Assembly: GCA_005888515.1 (NCBI GenBank)
Contig: VAZR01000141.1
Location: 1 to 6,789, forward strand
Direction of reading: 5' to 3'
Source of the DNA: Alphaproteobacteria bacterium
Lineage (GTDB): Bacteria > Pseudomonadota > Alphaproteobacteria > ATCC43930 > CGMCC-115725
DNA length: 6,789 nt
Each line of letters starts with the position of its first letter. Within the stretch, counting starts at the first letter, position 1. The notes beneath the pieces are model-generated. The model had not been told where the DNA came from and did no database searches. It saw only the letters and a program-made list of their open reading frames with translations. Positions 1 to 5,810 of the stretch are shown piece after piece. A program made the position numbers and the translations under genes.

Positions 1-490
1 GAAGGCATTGGGCGCGCAGCCGGTCATCCTGACCTGCACCCGCGACAAGCGGCTCGACATGGGCATGCGGCTCGGCGCCGACGAGGTGATCAACGTCGGT
101 CGTGAAGACCCGGTCGACGCGGTCCACCGACTGACCGGCGGCAGGGGTGTCCAGTACGTCTTGGAATGCTCCGGCGCGCCGAACGCGCTGAACGAGGCGG
201 CGCGCATGGTCAACCGCGGCGGCCGCATCTGTCTGGCGGCTTTCCCCGGCGAGCCCGTGCCGGTCGATCTGGCGTATCTTGTGCGCAACAACATCTACGT
301 GTTCGGGATTCGCGGCGAAGGCAAAAGCGCGACCCACCGCGCGGCGGCGCTGATGGCGCAAAAGCGCTTCGACGCCAAGCTGATTCACACCCACACCTTC
401 CCTCTGGGCGAGGTGCCGACCGCGATCCGGTACGCCCGCGAGCGCATCGAAGACGCAATCAAGGTGGTCGTTCAGATCCGCGAACACTGA
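1..490 (+). CDS. Zinc-type medium-chain alcohol dehydrogenase, C-terminal part (5' end outside window)
   Basis: This is the C-terminal ~163 residues of an MDR-superfamily NAD(P)-dependent dehydrogenase. The frame is open to the left edge, reading K-A-L-G-A-Q-P-V-I-L from position 2, so the catalytic zinc domain and the GxGxxG turn lie upstream of the window. What remains is the second half of the Rossmann fold: the 'ALGAQPVIL' strand, 'RLDMGMRLGADEVIN' (the classic A/R-x-x-LGAD-x-V-I segment), 'GRGVQYVLECSG' before a cofactor-contact loop, and 'GGRICLAAFPGE'. The closing segment is typical of the fold, with 'HTFPLGEVPTAIRYARERIEDAIKVVVQ' elements at the C-terminus. The substrate cannot be told from this half; sorbitol/threonine-dehydrogenase-like or other zinc alcohol dehydrogenases are all possible. 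It ends in TGA 21 nt before the symporter start, so the two genes are probably co-transcribed. Confidence 0.9.
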   Translation, partial: KALGAQPVILTCTRDKRLDMGMRLGADEVINVGREDPVDAVHRLTGGRGVQYVLECSGAPNALNEAARMVNRGGRICLAAFPGEPVPVDLAYLVRNNIYVFGIRGEGKSATHRAAALMAQKRFDAKLIHTHTFPLGEVPTAIRYARERIEDAIKVVVQIREH

Positions 491-511
491 ATCCGTATTG
501 GGGGGCCATTT

Positions 512-1852
512 ATGACCTTGGCATCAGCGGCGGAGATCAAGTCCCTTCTGGGGAGCGCACCCGCTTGGCGCTCGGCGCTGAAGAAGCTTTATGTACAGGT
601 GCTGATAGCGATCGCGCTCGGGGTGCTGCTCGGGGCTGTCTGGCCAAGTCTGGCGACCGACATGAAGCCGTTCAGCGACGCCTTCATCACGCTGATCCGG
701 GCGGTCGTGCCGCCGATCATCTTCGCCACGGTCGCGGTGGGCATCGCCAAGATGGGCGATATGCGGCGGGTTGGGACCGTCGGTGTCAGGGCGCTCATCT
801 ATTTCGAGGTGGTCTCGACGATCGCGCTGGTGATCGGGCTGATCGTCGGCAATCTGTGGCAGCCCGGCGCCGGTTTGCACATCGCGCCGGCTTCGCTCGA
901 TGAGAAAGCAGTGGCCGGTTATGTAACCAGCGCCAAATCGCTGACCATCGTCGATTTCCTGATGAAGATGATCCCCTCCAATCTCGTTGGCGCGGTGGCG
1001 CAGGGGGATCTGCTGCCGGTGCTGGTCATCGCTGTCTTGTTCGGCGTCGCCTTGTGTCACATGGGCGAGCGCGGCCAGCGTCTCGTCGCGCTGATCGACG
1101 ATTTCACGCATGCGCTGTTCGGCATTGTGCGCATCGTCATGTATGTCGCGCCGCTTGCCGCATTCGGCGCGATCGCCTTTACGATCGGGAAATTCGGCTT
1201 CGGCATCCTCGCCAGCCTCGGCCAGCTGGTGGCGAGCATCTATCTGACCTCGATCCTGTTCGTGCTGTTCGGGTTTGGTGCGATTGCCTGGCTGTTCGGC
1301 TTGCCGCTCTTGAAGATTATCCGCTACTTCAGGGACGAGTTGCTGATCGCCTTCACCGCCACCTCGGGCGAGGCGATGATCCCGCGCTCGATCGAGAAGC
1401 TGCGCCGGATGGGCTGCTCGGAAGAGACGGTCGGGCTGGTCTTGCCGACCGGCTTCTCGTTCAACACCGACGGCACGGCGATCTACATGACGATAGCGAC
1501 CCTGTTCATCGCCCAGGCGCTCGATATCCAGCTGAGTTTGGGTCAGCAGCTGATGATGCTGTTCGTGATGCTGTTCACCTCGAAAGGCGCGGCGGGGGTC
1601 GCGGGCGCCGGGTTTGTCGCGCTAGCTGCGACCCTGCCGACGCTCGGAATTCTCCCCGCGGCGGGCCTGACATTGCTGCTGGGTGTCGAGCGCTTCATGT
1701 CGGAGATCCGCGCCGTCACCAATTTGTTCAGCAACATCTTCGCGACCGTTGTCGTCTCGAAATGGATGGGTGAGCTCGATGACGAGCATGTGCGACTCGT
1801 GCTCGACGGCGATTCAGAACGGGAAAGCCTCAACCCAGCCCACGCCGCATAG
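512..1852 (+). CDS. DctA/GltP-type dicarboxylate or amino acid:cation symporter (DAACS family)
   Basis: This is a complete 446-residue inner-membrane secondary transporter, the usual length for DctA (~430-450). It should import C4-dicarboxylates or an acidic amino acid with Na+ or H+. Hydrophobic helices begin at about residue 26 and continue to about 415. The core motifs are present: the HP1 loop 'FTATSGEAMIPRSIEKL' (281-297), the unwound TM7 motif 'SFNTDGTAIYMTIA' (316-329, N318/D320/G321/T322), the HP2 tip 'SKGAAGVAGAGF' (357-368) and TM8 'LLGVERFMSEIRAVTNLFSN' with R400, N404 and N408. R400 and N404 align with substrate-binding R397 and N401 of GltPh; N408 replaces its D405, as in DctA. 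Departures from canonical DctA are TSG in place of the HP1 serine triplet, NTDGT in place of NLDGT, and E393 in place of Asp. Family is certain, exact substrate is not. The ATG follows a G-run (500-505) and lies 21 nt after the dehydrogenase, suggesting one operon. Confidence 0.95.
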   Translation: MTLASAAEIKSLLGSAPAWRSALKKLYVQVLIAIALGVLLGAVWPSLATDMKPFSDAFITLIRAVVPPIIFATVAVGIAKMGDMRRVGTVGVRALIYFEVVSTIALVIGLIVGNLWQPGAGLHIAPASLDEKAVAGYVTSAKSLTIVDFLMKMIPSNLVGAVAQGDLLPVLVIAVLFGVALCHMGERGQRLVALIDDFTHALFGIVRIVMYVAPLAAFGAIAFTIGKFGFGILASLGQLVASIYLTSILFVLFGFGAIAWLFGLPLLKIIRYFRDELLIAFTATSGEAMIPRSIEKLRRMGCSEETVGLVLPTGFSFNTDGTAIYMTIATLFIAQALDIQLSLGQQLMMLFVMLFTSKGAAGVAGAGFVALAATLPTLGILPAAGLTLLLGVERFMSEIRAVTNLFSNIFATVVVSKWMGELDDEHVRLVLDGDSERESLNPAHAA

Positions 1853-2096
1853 CCTGAGATGCGGCGTCGAGACCAGCCCATCTGAAACCGATGCCGAGCT
1901 GGCAGACATCGCGGCAATGGAGCAGGCGATCGACGCGTTTTCCCGCAAACATAAGCCGCAAGCGCCCGCGGACGGGAGTGGGGAAGAGGAACTCGCCGCA
2001 AAGCTCGTGACCCAAGCCAAGCTTACGCCAAGCAGCAGGAACTGGGGTGATGCGCTATTCACCCCAGCGACCGAGGCGCACGAGGACGCGGCTTAG
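1779..2096 (+). CDS. Possible small acidic hypothetical protein (doubtful, start unclear)
   Basis: An open frame runs past the symporter stop and ends in TAG at 2096. The part after the symporter looks protein-like: Ala/Glu-rich, with 'ELADIAAMEQAIDAFSRKH' (probable helix) and an acidic tail ending 'TEAHEDAA', and with mostly G or C in third codon positions. I recognise no family. The start is uncertain. ATG 1779 has GGGTGAG 4 nt upstream but overlaps the symporter by 74 nt; ATG 1788 is an alternative; ATG 1917 would leave only 59 residues and has no Shine-Dalgarno. The stop-codon hairpin (1842-1867) and another 8-bp inverted repeat (2042-2067) fall inside it, which argues against coding. It may be a relic of a longer gene. 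Confidence 0.28.
   Translation: MTSMCDSCSTAIQNGKASTQPTPHSLRCGVETSPSETDAELADIAAMEQAIDAFSRKHKPQAPADGSGEEELAAKLVTQAKLTPSSRNWGDALFTPATEAHEDAA
1842..1867 (+). other. 9-bp hairpin across the symporter stop codon
   Basis: A perfect inverted repeat has arms ACGCCGCAT (1842-1850) and ATGCGGCGT (1859-1867) around an 8-nt loop, and the TAG stop (1850-1852) lies at the top of the left arm. No T-tract follows, so it is not a standard rho-independent terminator. It could protect the mRNA 3' end, slow ribosome release, or act as a weak terminator. The structure is read directly; the role is inferred. Confidence 0.5.
2042..2067. other. 8-bp inverted repeat near the end of the doubtful small ORF
   Basis: Arms CTGGGGTG (2042-2049) and CACCCCAG (2060-2067) are perfectly complementary around a 10-nt loop. 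No T-run follows on either strand. It may be the 3' hairpin of the symporter transcript or chance in GC-rich DNA. Confidence 0.3.
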
Positions 2097-2293
2097 TGCT
2101 TCTTTGCGGCGGAGCAGGGTCCCGAATCCTTGCCGCAACGCCTCTATCGGGGCCGCAATAACTGCTCGTTGTTTCGCGCGCCGCAGCCGGGTCGCGAATC
2201 ATGCGCGACATGCGATCTCCGGCGGGCCCGTCCCTGTCGGAAATTTGCGAGCATGACTCTCGCTTTTGCAGGCGCGCTTGTCGCCGGCCGCCA

Positions 2294-2322
2294 TTGACCA
2301 TCAAATCCTTTGGCAAATCTCA
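2294..2322 (+). promoter_or_regulatory. Candidate sigma70-type promoter for the small gene at 2338
   Basis: TTGACC (2294-2299) is a good -35 match, followed after 17 nt by ATCTCA (2317-2322), a poor -10. The stretch 2300-2325 is also AT-richer than its surroundings. If used, the 5' leader would be very short, because the Shine-Dalgarno starts at 2326. This is only a sequence-pattern match. Confidence 0.25.
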
Positions 2323-2337
2323 AACGGGAGTCGCGGT

Positions 2338-2694
2338 ATGTGGGAACAGTTGACGCCGGCGGACATTCGGCGCGCAAGAGAACGCTTGACGGCCTTGCGC
2401 GCCGTAACCCTGAACCGGCATGCGGAAGAGATCAAACGCCTCGATCTCGAGCAGGCTGAGATCGAGGCGTTCGAGCGGCTGGCCGAGGCTTTCGCTCAAC
2501 GATACGTGAACGCGCTGGCAGCAAAAGCGGCCATCGACGATCAAGCTTCTGCGGCCGCTGCAACCGAGAAGGAGCTCGCCTCTCCCGCGCGGTCGGAAGT
2601 TCCCTGGGAGTCGCCGGTCCCGGAAGCGCCGCTTTATCATCAGGTATCACCGAATTTCGGCACGCCGCCGCGACTGCGACGTTTCGCGCAATGA
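2338..2694 (+). CDS. Small hypothetical protein, 'MWEQLTPADI' type, with helical core
   Basis: This 118-residue protein starts at ATG 2338, preceded 7 nt upstream by GGGAG (2326-2330). I prefer this over the longer in-frame start at 2266 because of that ribosome-binding site and because the extra 24 residues look like untranslated leader. Residues ~1-65 are strongly helical and charged: 'LTPADIRRARERLTALRAVTL' then 'HAEEIKRLDLEQAEIEAFERL', probably a short coiled coil or helical hairpin. The second half is Ala/Pro-rich and likely disordered. There is no signal peptide or membrane segment, so it is probably cytosolic. I have a recollection of similar short proteins opening with MWEQLTPADI in Bradyrhizobium-like genomes, none with a known function. 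It is probably transcribed alone. Confidence 0.72.
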   Translation: MWEQLTPADIRRARERLTALRAVTLNRHAEEIKRLDLEQAEIEAFERLAEAFAQRYVNALAAKAAIDDQASAAAATEKELASPARSEVPWESPVPEAPLYHQVSPNFGTPPRLRRFAQ

Positions 2695-3006
2695 ACAGGC
2701 GGCGTCGGGTCAGCGGCTTCAGAGATCCTCAAACCGAGCCCCGGCTCATCCGAGCAGAACCAAAAAAATCTGACTTTCCTCCGGGCCCGGAGCGCTTGTC
2801 TTCGGCCCGCCCCGGGCGCGGGCCTTGTTGACCGATGCCACCGCCATGGGACCCCGGATGCATACGACTGATGTGCGCTTTGGCTCCTCGGCATCACACC
2901 GAAGTTGATAAACGGCTGCGACCGTCCGCTCTCAGGCTCATGCGGCAGCACACGGGCGCCGCGACAGAGCATGCTTCGGGTGCATCAACCTGACAGAGCG
3001 TTGAGG

Positions 3007-3043
3007 TTGACGAGCAAGCAACGGACAGCGATCCTTTGGATCG
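3007..3043 (+). promoter_or_regulatory. Weak promoter/operator candidate upstream of the Slam-like operon
   Basis: TTGACG (3007-3012) is a near-consensus -35, but only ATCCTT (3031-3036) lies at the -10 distance (18 nt), which is poor. That same place is the left side of a perfect dyad CGATCC-TTT-GGATCG (3029-3043), a plausible repressor or activator site. I see no match to a Fur/Irr-type AT-rich iron box. Role inferred from position only. Confidence 0.2.
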
Positions 3044-3069
3044 ATCGGGGGCGTTTCTGATCGCCGGCC

Positions 3070-3077
3070 GGAGGGGG
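3070..3077 (+). promoter_or_regulatory. Strong Shine-Dalgarno serving the 11-codon leader ORF
   Basis: GGAGGGGG ends 6 nt before ATG 3084, a near-ideal position for the leader ORF. It lies about 28 nt before ATG 3106 of the Slam-like gene, too far to serve that start directly. This is why translation of the main gene may depend on the leader. Confidence 0.6.
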
Positions 3078-3083
3078 CGCACA

Positions 3084-3119
3084 ATGAGACAGCCTGGCGT
3101 GGACGATGTCCGCGATTAG
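3084..3119 (+). CDS. 11-codon leader ORF overlapping the Slam-like gene
   Basis: ATG at 3084 opens a frame coding MRQPGVDDVRD and ending in TAG (3117-3119). It overlaps the first in-frame ATG of the Slam-like gene (3106) by 14 nt, and its stop is followed after one base by the next in-frame ATG (3121). It carries the only strong Shine-Dalgarno in the area. The peptide has no recognisable attenuator codon run (no repeated Trp, His or Leu), so coupling of translation is more likely than amino-acid sensing. Translation of this ORF is inferred. Confidence 0.4.
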   Translation: MRQPGVDDVRD

Positions 3120-4509
3120 CATGTTGCGCCGGCTGGGTCGCAGCGCCGCTTGGCTGTCAATCGCCCTTCTCGCGCTCGGGTTTTACGCCGGGCATTCCCG
3201 AGCGGAGTTGATCCCGGGCCAGGATCGCGCCCAGCTGGCGATTGAGCAGGACAAGCTGTTCCAGCGGATGCTGCGCGAGCCGGCCAATCTCGATGTGGCG
3301 TTCGCCTACGCGGCCGTGTCGGCAAAGCTCGGCGACAACGAGGCCGCGGCCAGTGCGCTCGAGCGCATGCTGCTGTTCAATCCCAACCTGCCGCGGATCG
3401 ACCTCGAGCTCGGCTCGCTGTATTTCCGGATGGGCTCGTTCGACCTGGCCCGCGATTATTTCAACAAGGCCCTGGCGGCGAACGCGCCGCCTGATGTCAG
3501 GGTTCGGGCGAGCCGTTATCTCGAGGAGATCGCCGCGCAGCAATCGCCGAGCCGGTTTACCGGCTATCTGTTTTTCGGCGCGCAACACCAGTCGGATGCC
3601 AACGTGGCGCCCGGCTCGCCGCTGATCCATTCGCCCGTCGGCGATGTGCTGCTGAGCAGCCAGTTCGTCAAACGCCCCGACATCAACATCTTCGGTTCCG
3701 GCGGCTTTCTTTATTCCTACGATCTCGGGACCCAGAGCCGCGACGCGATCGAAGTTACCGGCATCGGTTTTATGAACCACTATTTCCGCACACAGCGGCT
3801 CGATCTGGCTCTCGGCGAGGCAACGGCGGGCCCGCGCTTCAATCTTACGCCGCCCTCCGACAGCGTCGGGCGCCTCTCGGTCAAGCCCTATGCGATCTTC
3901 AATGAGGTCGGGCTGGGCGAGGCGCAGTATTTCTATACCTGGGGCACCGGGTTAGAGAACACGGCGGCGCTGTGGGAGGATCTGGCGGTCAGGACGGTTT
4001 TCGAATTTCGCCAGAAGAAGTTCACGAATGCCTCCGACCGGCCTCTCTCCACCGGGCTCGACGGCAACGACAAGCTCGTCACATTGCAATTGCGTCAACG
4101 GGTGAGCCCGAACTCCGAGCTGCTCGGGCAATTCGACTTTCTCGATCAGGACACGCGGTTCCCCTGGTACGCGAACCGGTCCTACGGTCTGACGGCGGGT
4201 TACCACATCGCCTATGACGATCCGACGGGCTGGACCGGCTTACCCTGGGAGACGACGGTCGGCGCAAGCCGATTGTGGAGCCTTTATCAGTCGCCCGATC
4301 CGTGCTGCAACACGAGCAGCGATCCGACCATCTTCGTGCCGGGGAAGCGCCATGACCGGCGCTGGCGGTTCGGCATCACGCAGGCCGTGCCGGTCACCGA
4401 CAATGTCGCGCTGGTCGTGCAATTCCAGCGCGACATCGTCTCGTCCAACCTGTCGCTTTATGCCTATACGAGCAATTCCGTGCTGATCGGTTCGCAGATC
4501 AAGTTCTAG
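3106..4509 (+). CDS. Slam-like outer-membrane protein: TPR domain plus C-terminal beta-barrel
   Basis: A 467-residue exported protein. Residues 1-33 are a Sec signal peptide (basic n-region, hydrophobic stretch about 15-27, cleavage likely after 'HSRA'). Residues ~55-130 form two TPR-like helical repeats ('DVAFAYAAVSAKLGDNEAA', then 'LELGSLYFRMGSFDLARDYF'). From ~150 to the end the chain alternates aromatic and polar residues like outer-membrane beta-strands and ends in Phe467, the usual terminal residue for BAM-inserted barrels. The first strand, 'TGYLFFGAQHQSDANVAPG' (152-170), resembles the 'G...DSNVN.AP' signature I associate with Slam/DUF560 proteins. Length fits Slam (~450-500). Family role: outer-membrane component of type XI secretion, moving TbpB-like proteins to the surface. 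It heads an operon with the FecR protein 11 nt downstream. The start could also be ATG 3121. A generic TPR-porin is the main alternative. C400-C401 is an unusual pair in a predicted loop. Confidence 0.8.
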   Translation: MSAISMLRRLGRSAAWLSIALLALGFYAGHSRAELIPGQDRAQLAIEQDKLFQRMLREPANLDVAFAYAAVSAKLGDNEAAASALERMLLFNPNLPRIDLELGSLYFRMGSFDLARDYFNKALAANAPPDVRVRASRYLEEIAAQQSPSRFTGYLFFGAQHQSDANVAPGSPLIHSPVGDVLLSSQFVKRPDINIFGSGGFLYSYDLGTQSRDAIEVTGIGFMNHYFRTQRLDLALGEATAGPRFNLTPPSDSVGRLSVKPYAIFNEVGLGEAQYFYTWGTGLENTAALWEDLAVRTVFEFRQKKFTNASDRPLSTGLDGNDKLVTLQLRQRVSPNSELLGQFDFLDQDTRFPWYANRSYGLTAGYHIAYDDPTGWTGLPWETTVGASRLWSLYQSPDPCCNTSSDPTIFVPGKRHDRRWRFGITQAVPVTDNVALVVQFQRDIVSSNLSLYAYTSNSVLIGSQIKF

Positions 4510-4520
4510 GAGCGGGTGCG

Positions 4521-5741
4521 ATGCCTCGGGTTCGTTCGTCTGTGTTGCGTGTCGCTGCGATCGGCACGCTCGTGGTTGCAGCTTCAACGAGCGGCGCCGG
4601 CGCCCAGCAGCGCGTCGGGGTGAACAGCGCGGTCAATCCGGAAGCGAGGGGCGTGCCTCCGGGCGCGCCGCCGCGGCAGCTCGTGATCGGCGCCGACGTC
4701 GTGTTCAAAGAGCACATCACGACAAGCCGCCAGGGGCAGACTCAGGTCTTGTTCCTGGATAAATCGGCGATGACGGTCGGGCCCAACTCCGACGTAACGA
4801 TCGACGAGTTCGCCTATGATCCGAACACCGGCACAGGCAAGCTGGCGATGAGCGCCGCACAAGGAGTCATGCGGTTTATCGGCGGCAGGCTCAGCAAGAA
4901 TGAAAACGCGGTCACCCTGACGACCCCGACGGGAACGCTCGCCGTGCGCGGCGGCATCTTTCTTGCCGCGATTAGCAGCCTGGGGACCGATGTCACCTTT
5001 CTCTATGGCAACGGGCTCACGATTAGCAATCCGTTCGGGATGCAAATCCTGACCCGGCCGGGATACATGGTGACGATCTCGAGCCGGAACACGCCGCCCT
5101 CCGAGCCGCGCCCTGCGCCGCCGGGCGCGACGGCCGCGCTGCTCGGCCAGCTCGACGGTCGATCCGGCGGGACCGGCGGCGCCCAGCAGACGCCGACCGA
5201 CCAGACCGTGGTGAGCAGCGGGATCGCCACGACAATCTCCGGCAATGTCATGGCAAATGTGCTGACGGCCACGCAAGCGGCGGCGCAGCAGCAGCCAACG
5301 CGGTCGCAACCGCCAACCACCAATGTCTCGGCAGTGCAGACGAGCGGCAATGTTCAGTCCGTCCAGACGCAGGCGGACCCGGTCGTCGTCAGCGCGGCGG
5401 CCAATCCGACGCCCGCCGGTACACTGTTGACGCCCGCAGTGGGCACCGTCTTGAACAATGGCGCGACGTATTTGGCCGGCGGCGGCTTCAACCAGACCTA
5501 CAATTTCGGGACGCTGACCGGGACGGCTAACATCACGAACTTCGACGGCGCGAATTACTCCGCGGCGCTGACCGGATCTCGCACCATATTCACGGGGGAT
5601 TTGAGCGGTGTCGCAAACCGCACCGGATTCCTCGCCGGCACCTTCTTCGGTCCGTCAGCGGCGGTGACAGGCGGCGGCTTTGCGATCCAGAACACGTCCG
5701 GCCCTCCTTATGTTGTCTCGGGAGCTTTTGCCGGGAAGTAA
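4521..5741 (+). CDS. Secreted FecR-domain protein with TbpB-like C-terminal barrel
   Basis: A 406-residue protein read from ATG 4521, with AGGAG (4508-4512) 8 nt upstream overlapping the preceding stop codon. Residues 1-28 are a signal peptide ending 'SGAGA', with no lipobox Cys, so it should be released by signal peptidase I and not lipidated. Residues ~52-180 are a FecR domain: 'LVIGADVVFKEHITTSRQGQTQVLF', then 'SAMTVGPNSDVTIDEF', 'GVMRFIGG' and 'TPTGTLAVRGGIF'. Residues ~185-305 are a low-complexity Gln/Thr/Pro/Ala linker. Residues ~312-406 are beta-rich and end with 'GTFFGPSAAVTGGGFAIQ' and 'YVVSGAFAGK', closely resembling the GxFFGPxAxExGGxF signature of the small barrel in TbpB-like surface proteins. 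Unlike classical FecR it has no transmembrane or anti-sigma N-terminus and no sigma-factor gene beside it. It is probably the cargo of the preceding Slam-like protein. The FecR call is strong; the barrel call is moderate. Confidence 0.85.
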   Translation: MPRVRSSVLRVAAIGTLVVAASTSGAGAQQRVGVNSAVNPEARGVPPGAPPRQLVIGADVVFKEHITTSRQGQTQVLFLDKSAMTVGPNSDVTIDEFAYDPNTGTGKLAMSAAQGVMRFIGGRLSKNENAVTLTTPTGTLAVRGGIFLAAISSLGTDVTFLYGNGLTISNPFGMQILTRPGYMVTISSRNTPPSEPRPAPPGATAALLGQLDGRSGGTGGAQQTPTDQTVVSSGIATTISGNVMANVLTATQAAAQQQPTRSQPPTTNVSAVQTSGNVQSVQTQADPVVVSAAANPTPAGTLLTPAVGTVLNNGATYLAGGGFNQTYNFGTLTGTANITNFDGANYSAALTGSRTIFTGDLSGVANRTGFLAGTFFGPSAAVTGGGFAIQNTSGPPYVVSGAFAGK

Positions 5742-5810
5742 CGCCTGCGGTGCCATGCCGCCCTGAGCCAGCCCGAGAGGACCGAGACGCCGTTTTAGGA
5801 CGTTAGCGCT

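Larger units (their letters stand above)
2695..3083. other. Intergenic stretch without a convincing gene
   Basis: About 390 nt lie between the small gene and the leader ORF of the Slam-like operon. The stretch holds a perfect 14-nt palindrome CTCCGGGCCCGGAG (2779-2792), then a GC-rich inverted repeat at 2804-2824 (7-bp stem with further pairs after one mismatch). A 7-nt A-run (2761-2767) flanks the first palindrome on its left, 11 nt away. A minus-strand frame of 110 codons covers 2640-2972 but is Arg/Pro/Ser-rich, runs antisense into the small gene and resembles no protein I know. The right part should contain the promoter of the Slam-like operon. Confidence 0.5.

Noticed and set aside
166..903. 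245-codon + strand frame spanning the dehydrogenase and symporter
   Set aside because: It is an Arg/Gly/Ala-rich out-of-frame reading of two clearly conserved genes and shows no motif of its own.
524..1111. 195-codon minus-strand frame opposite the symporter
   Set aside because: Asp/Arg/His-rich composition typical of antisense reading of GC-rich coding DNA; the plus strand carries unmistakable DAACS motifs.
2859..2909. Short frame reading 'TTDVRFGSSASH', reminiscent of the 'DVRF' dispersed repeats in Bradyrhizobium-type genomes
   Set aside because: Only a few residues match and the paired inverted 'DVRF' unit of those repeats is not visible, so a repeat call is not supported.
2640..2972. 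110-codon minus-strand frame in the intergenic region
   Set aside because: Low-complexity Arg/Pro/Ser composition, overlaps a better supported gene in antisense, no recognised family.
3157..3780. 207-codon minus-strand frame opposite the Slam-like gene
   Set aside because: Antisense shadow; the plus strand has the signal peptide, TPR repeats and barrel.
4521..4610. FecR protein as a lipoprotein, as expected for classical Slam cargo
   Set aside because: The signal peptide has no cysteine at or near the cleavage region, so signal peptidase II processing is not supported.
4584..5309. 241-codon minus-strand frame opposite the FecR gene
   Set aside because: Arg-rich antisense shadow; the FecR motifs are on the plus strand.
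5742..5810. Terminator after the FecR gene
   Set aside because: Only short 4-bp complementarities and a TTTT without a stem before it; no intrinsic terminator can be supported here.
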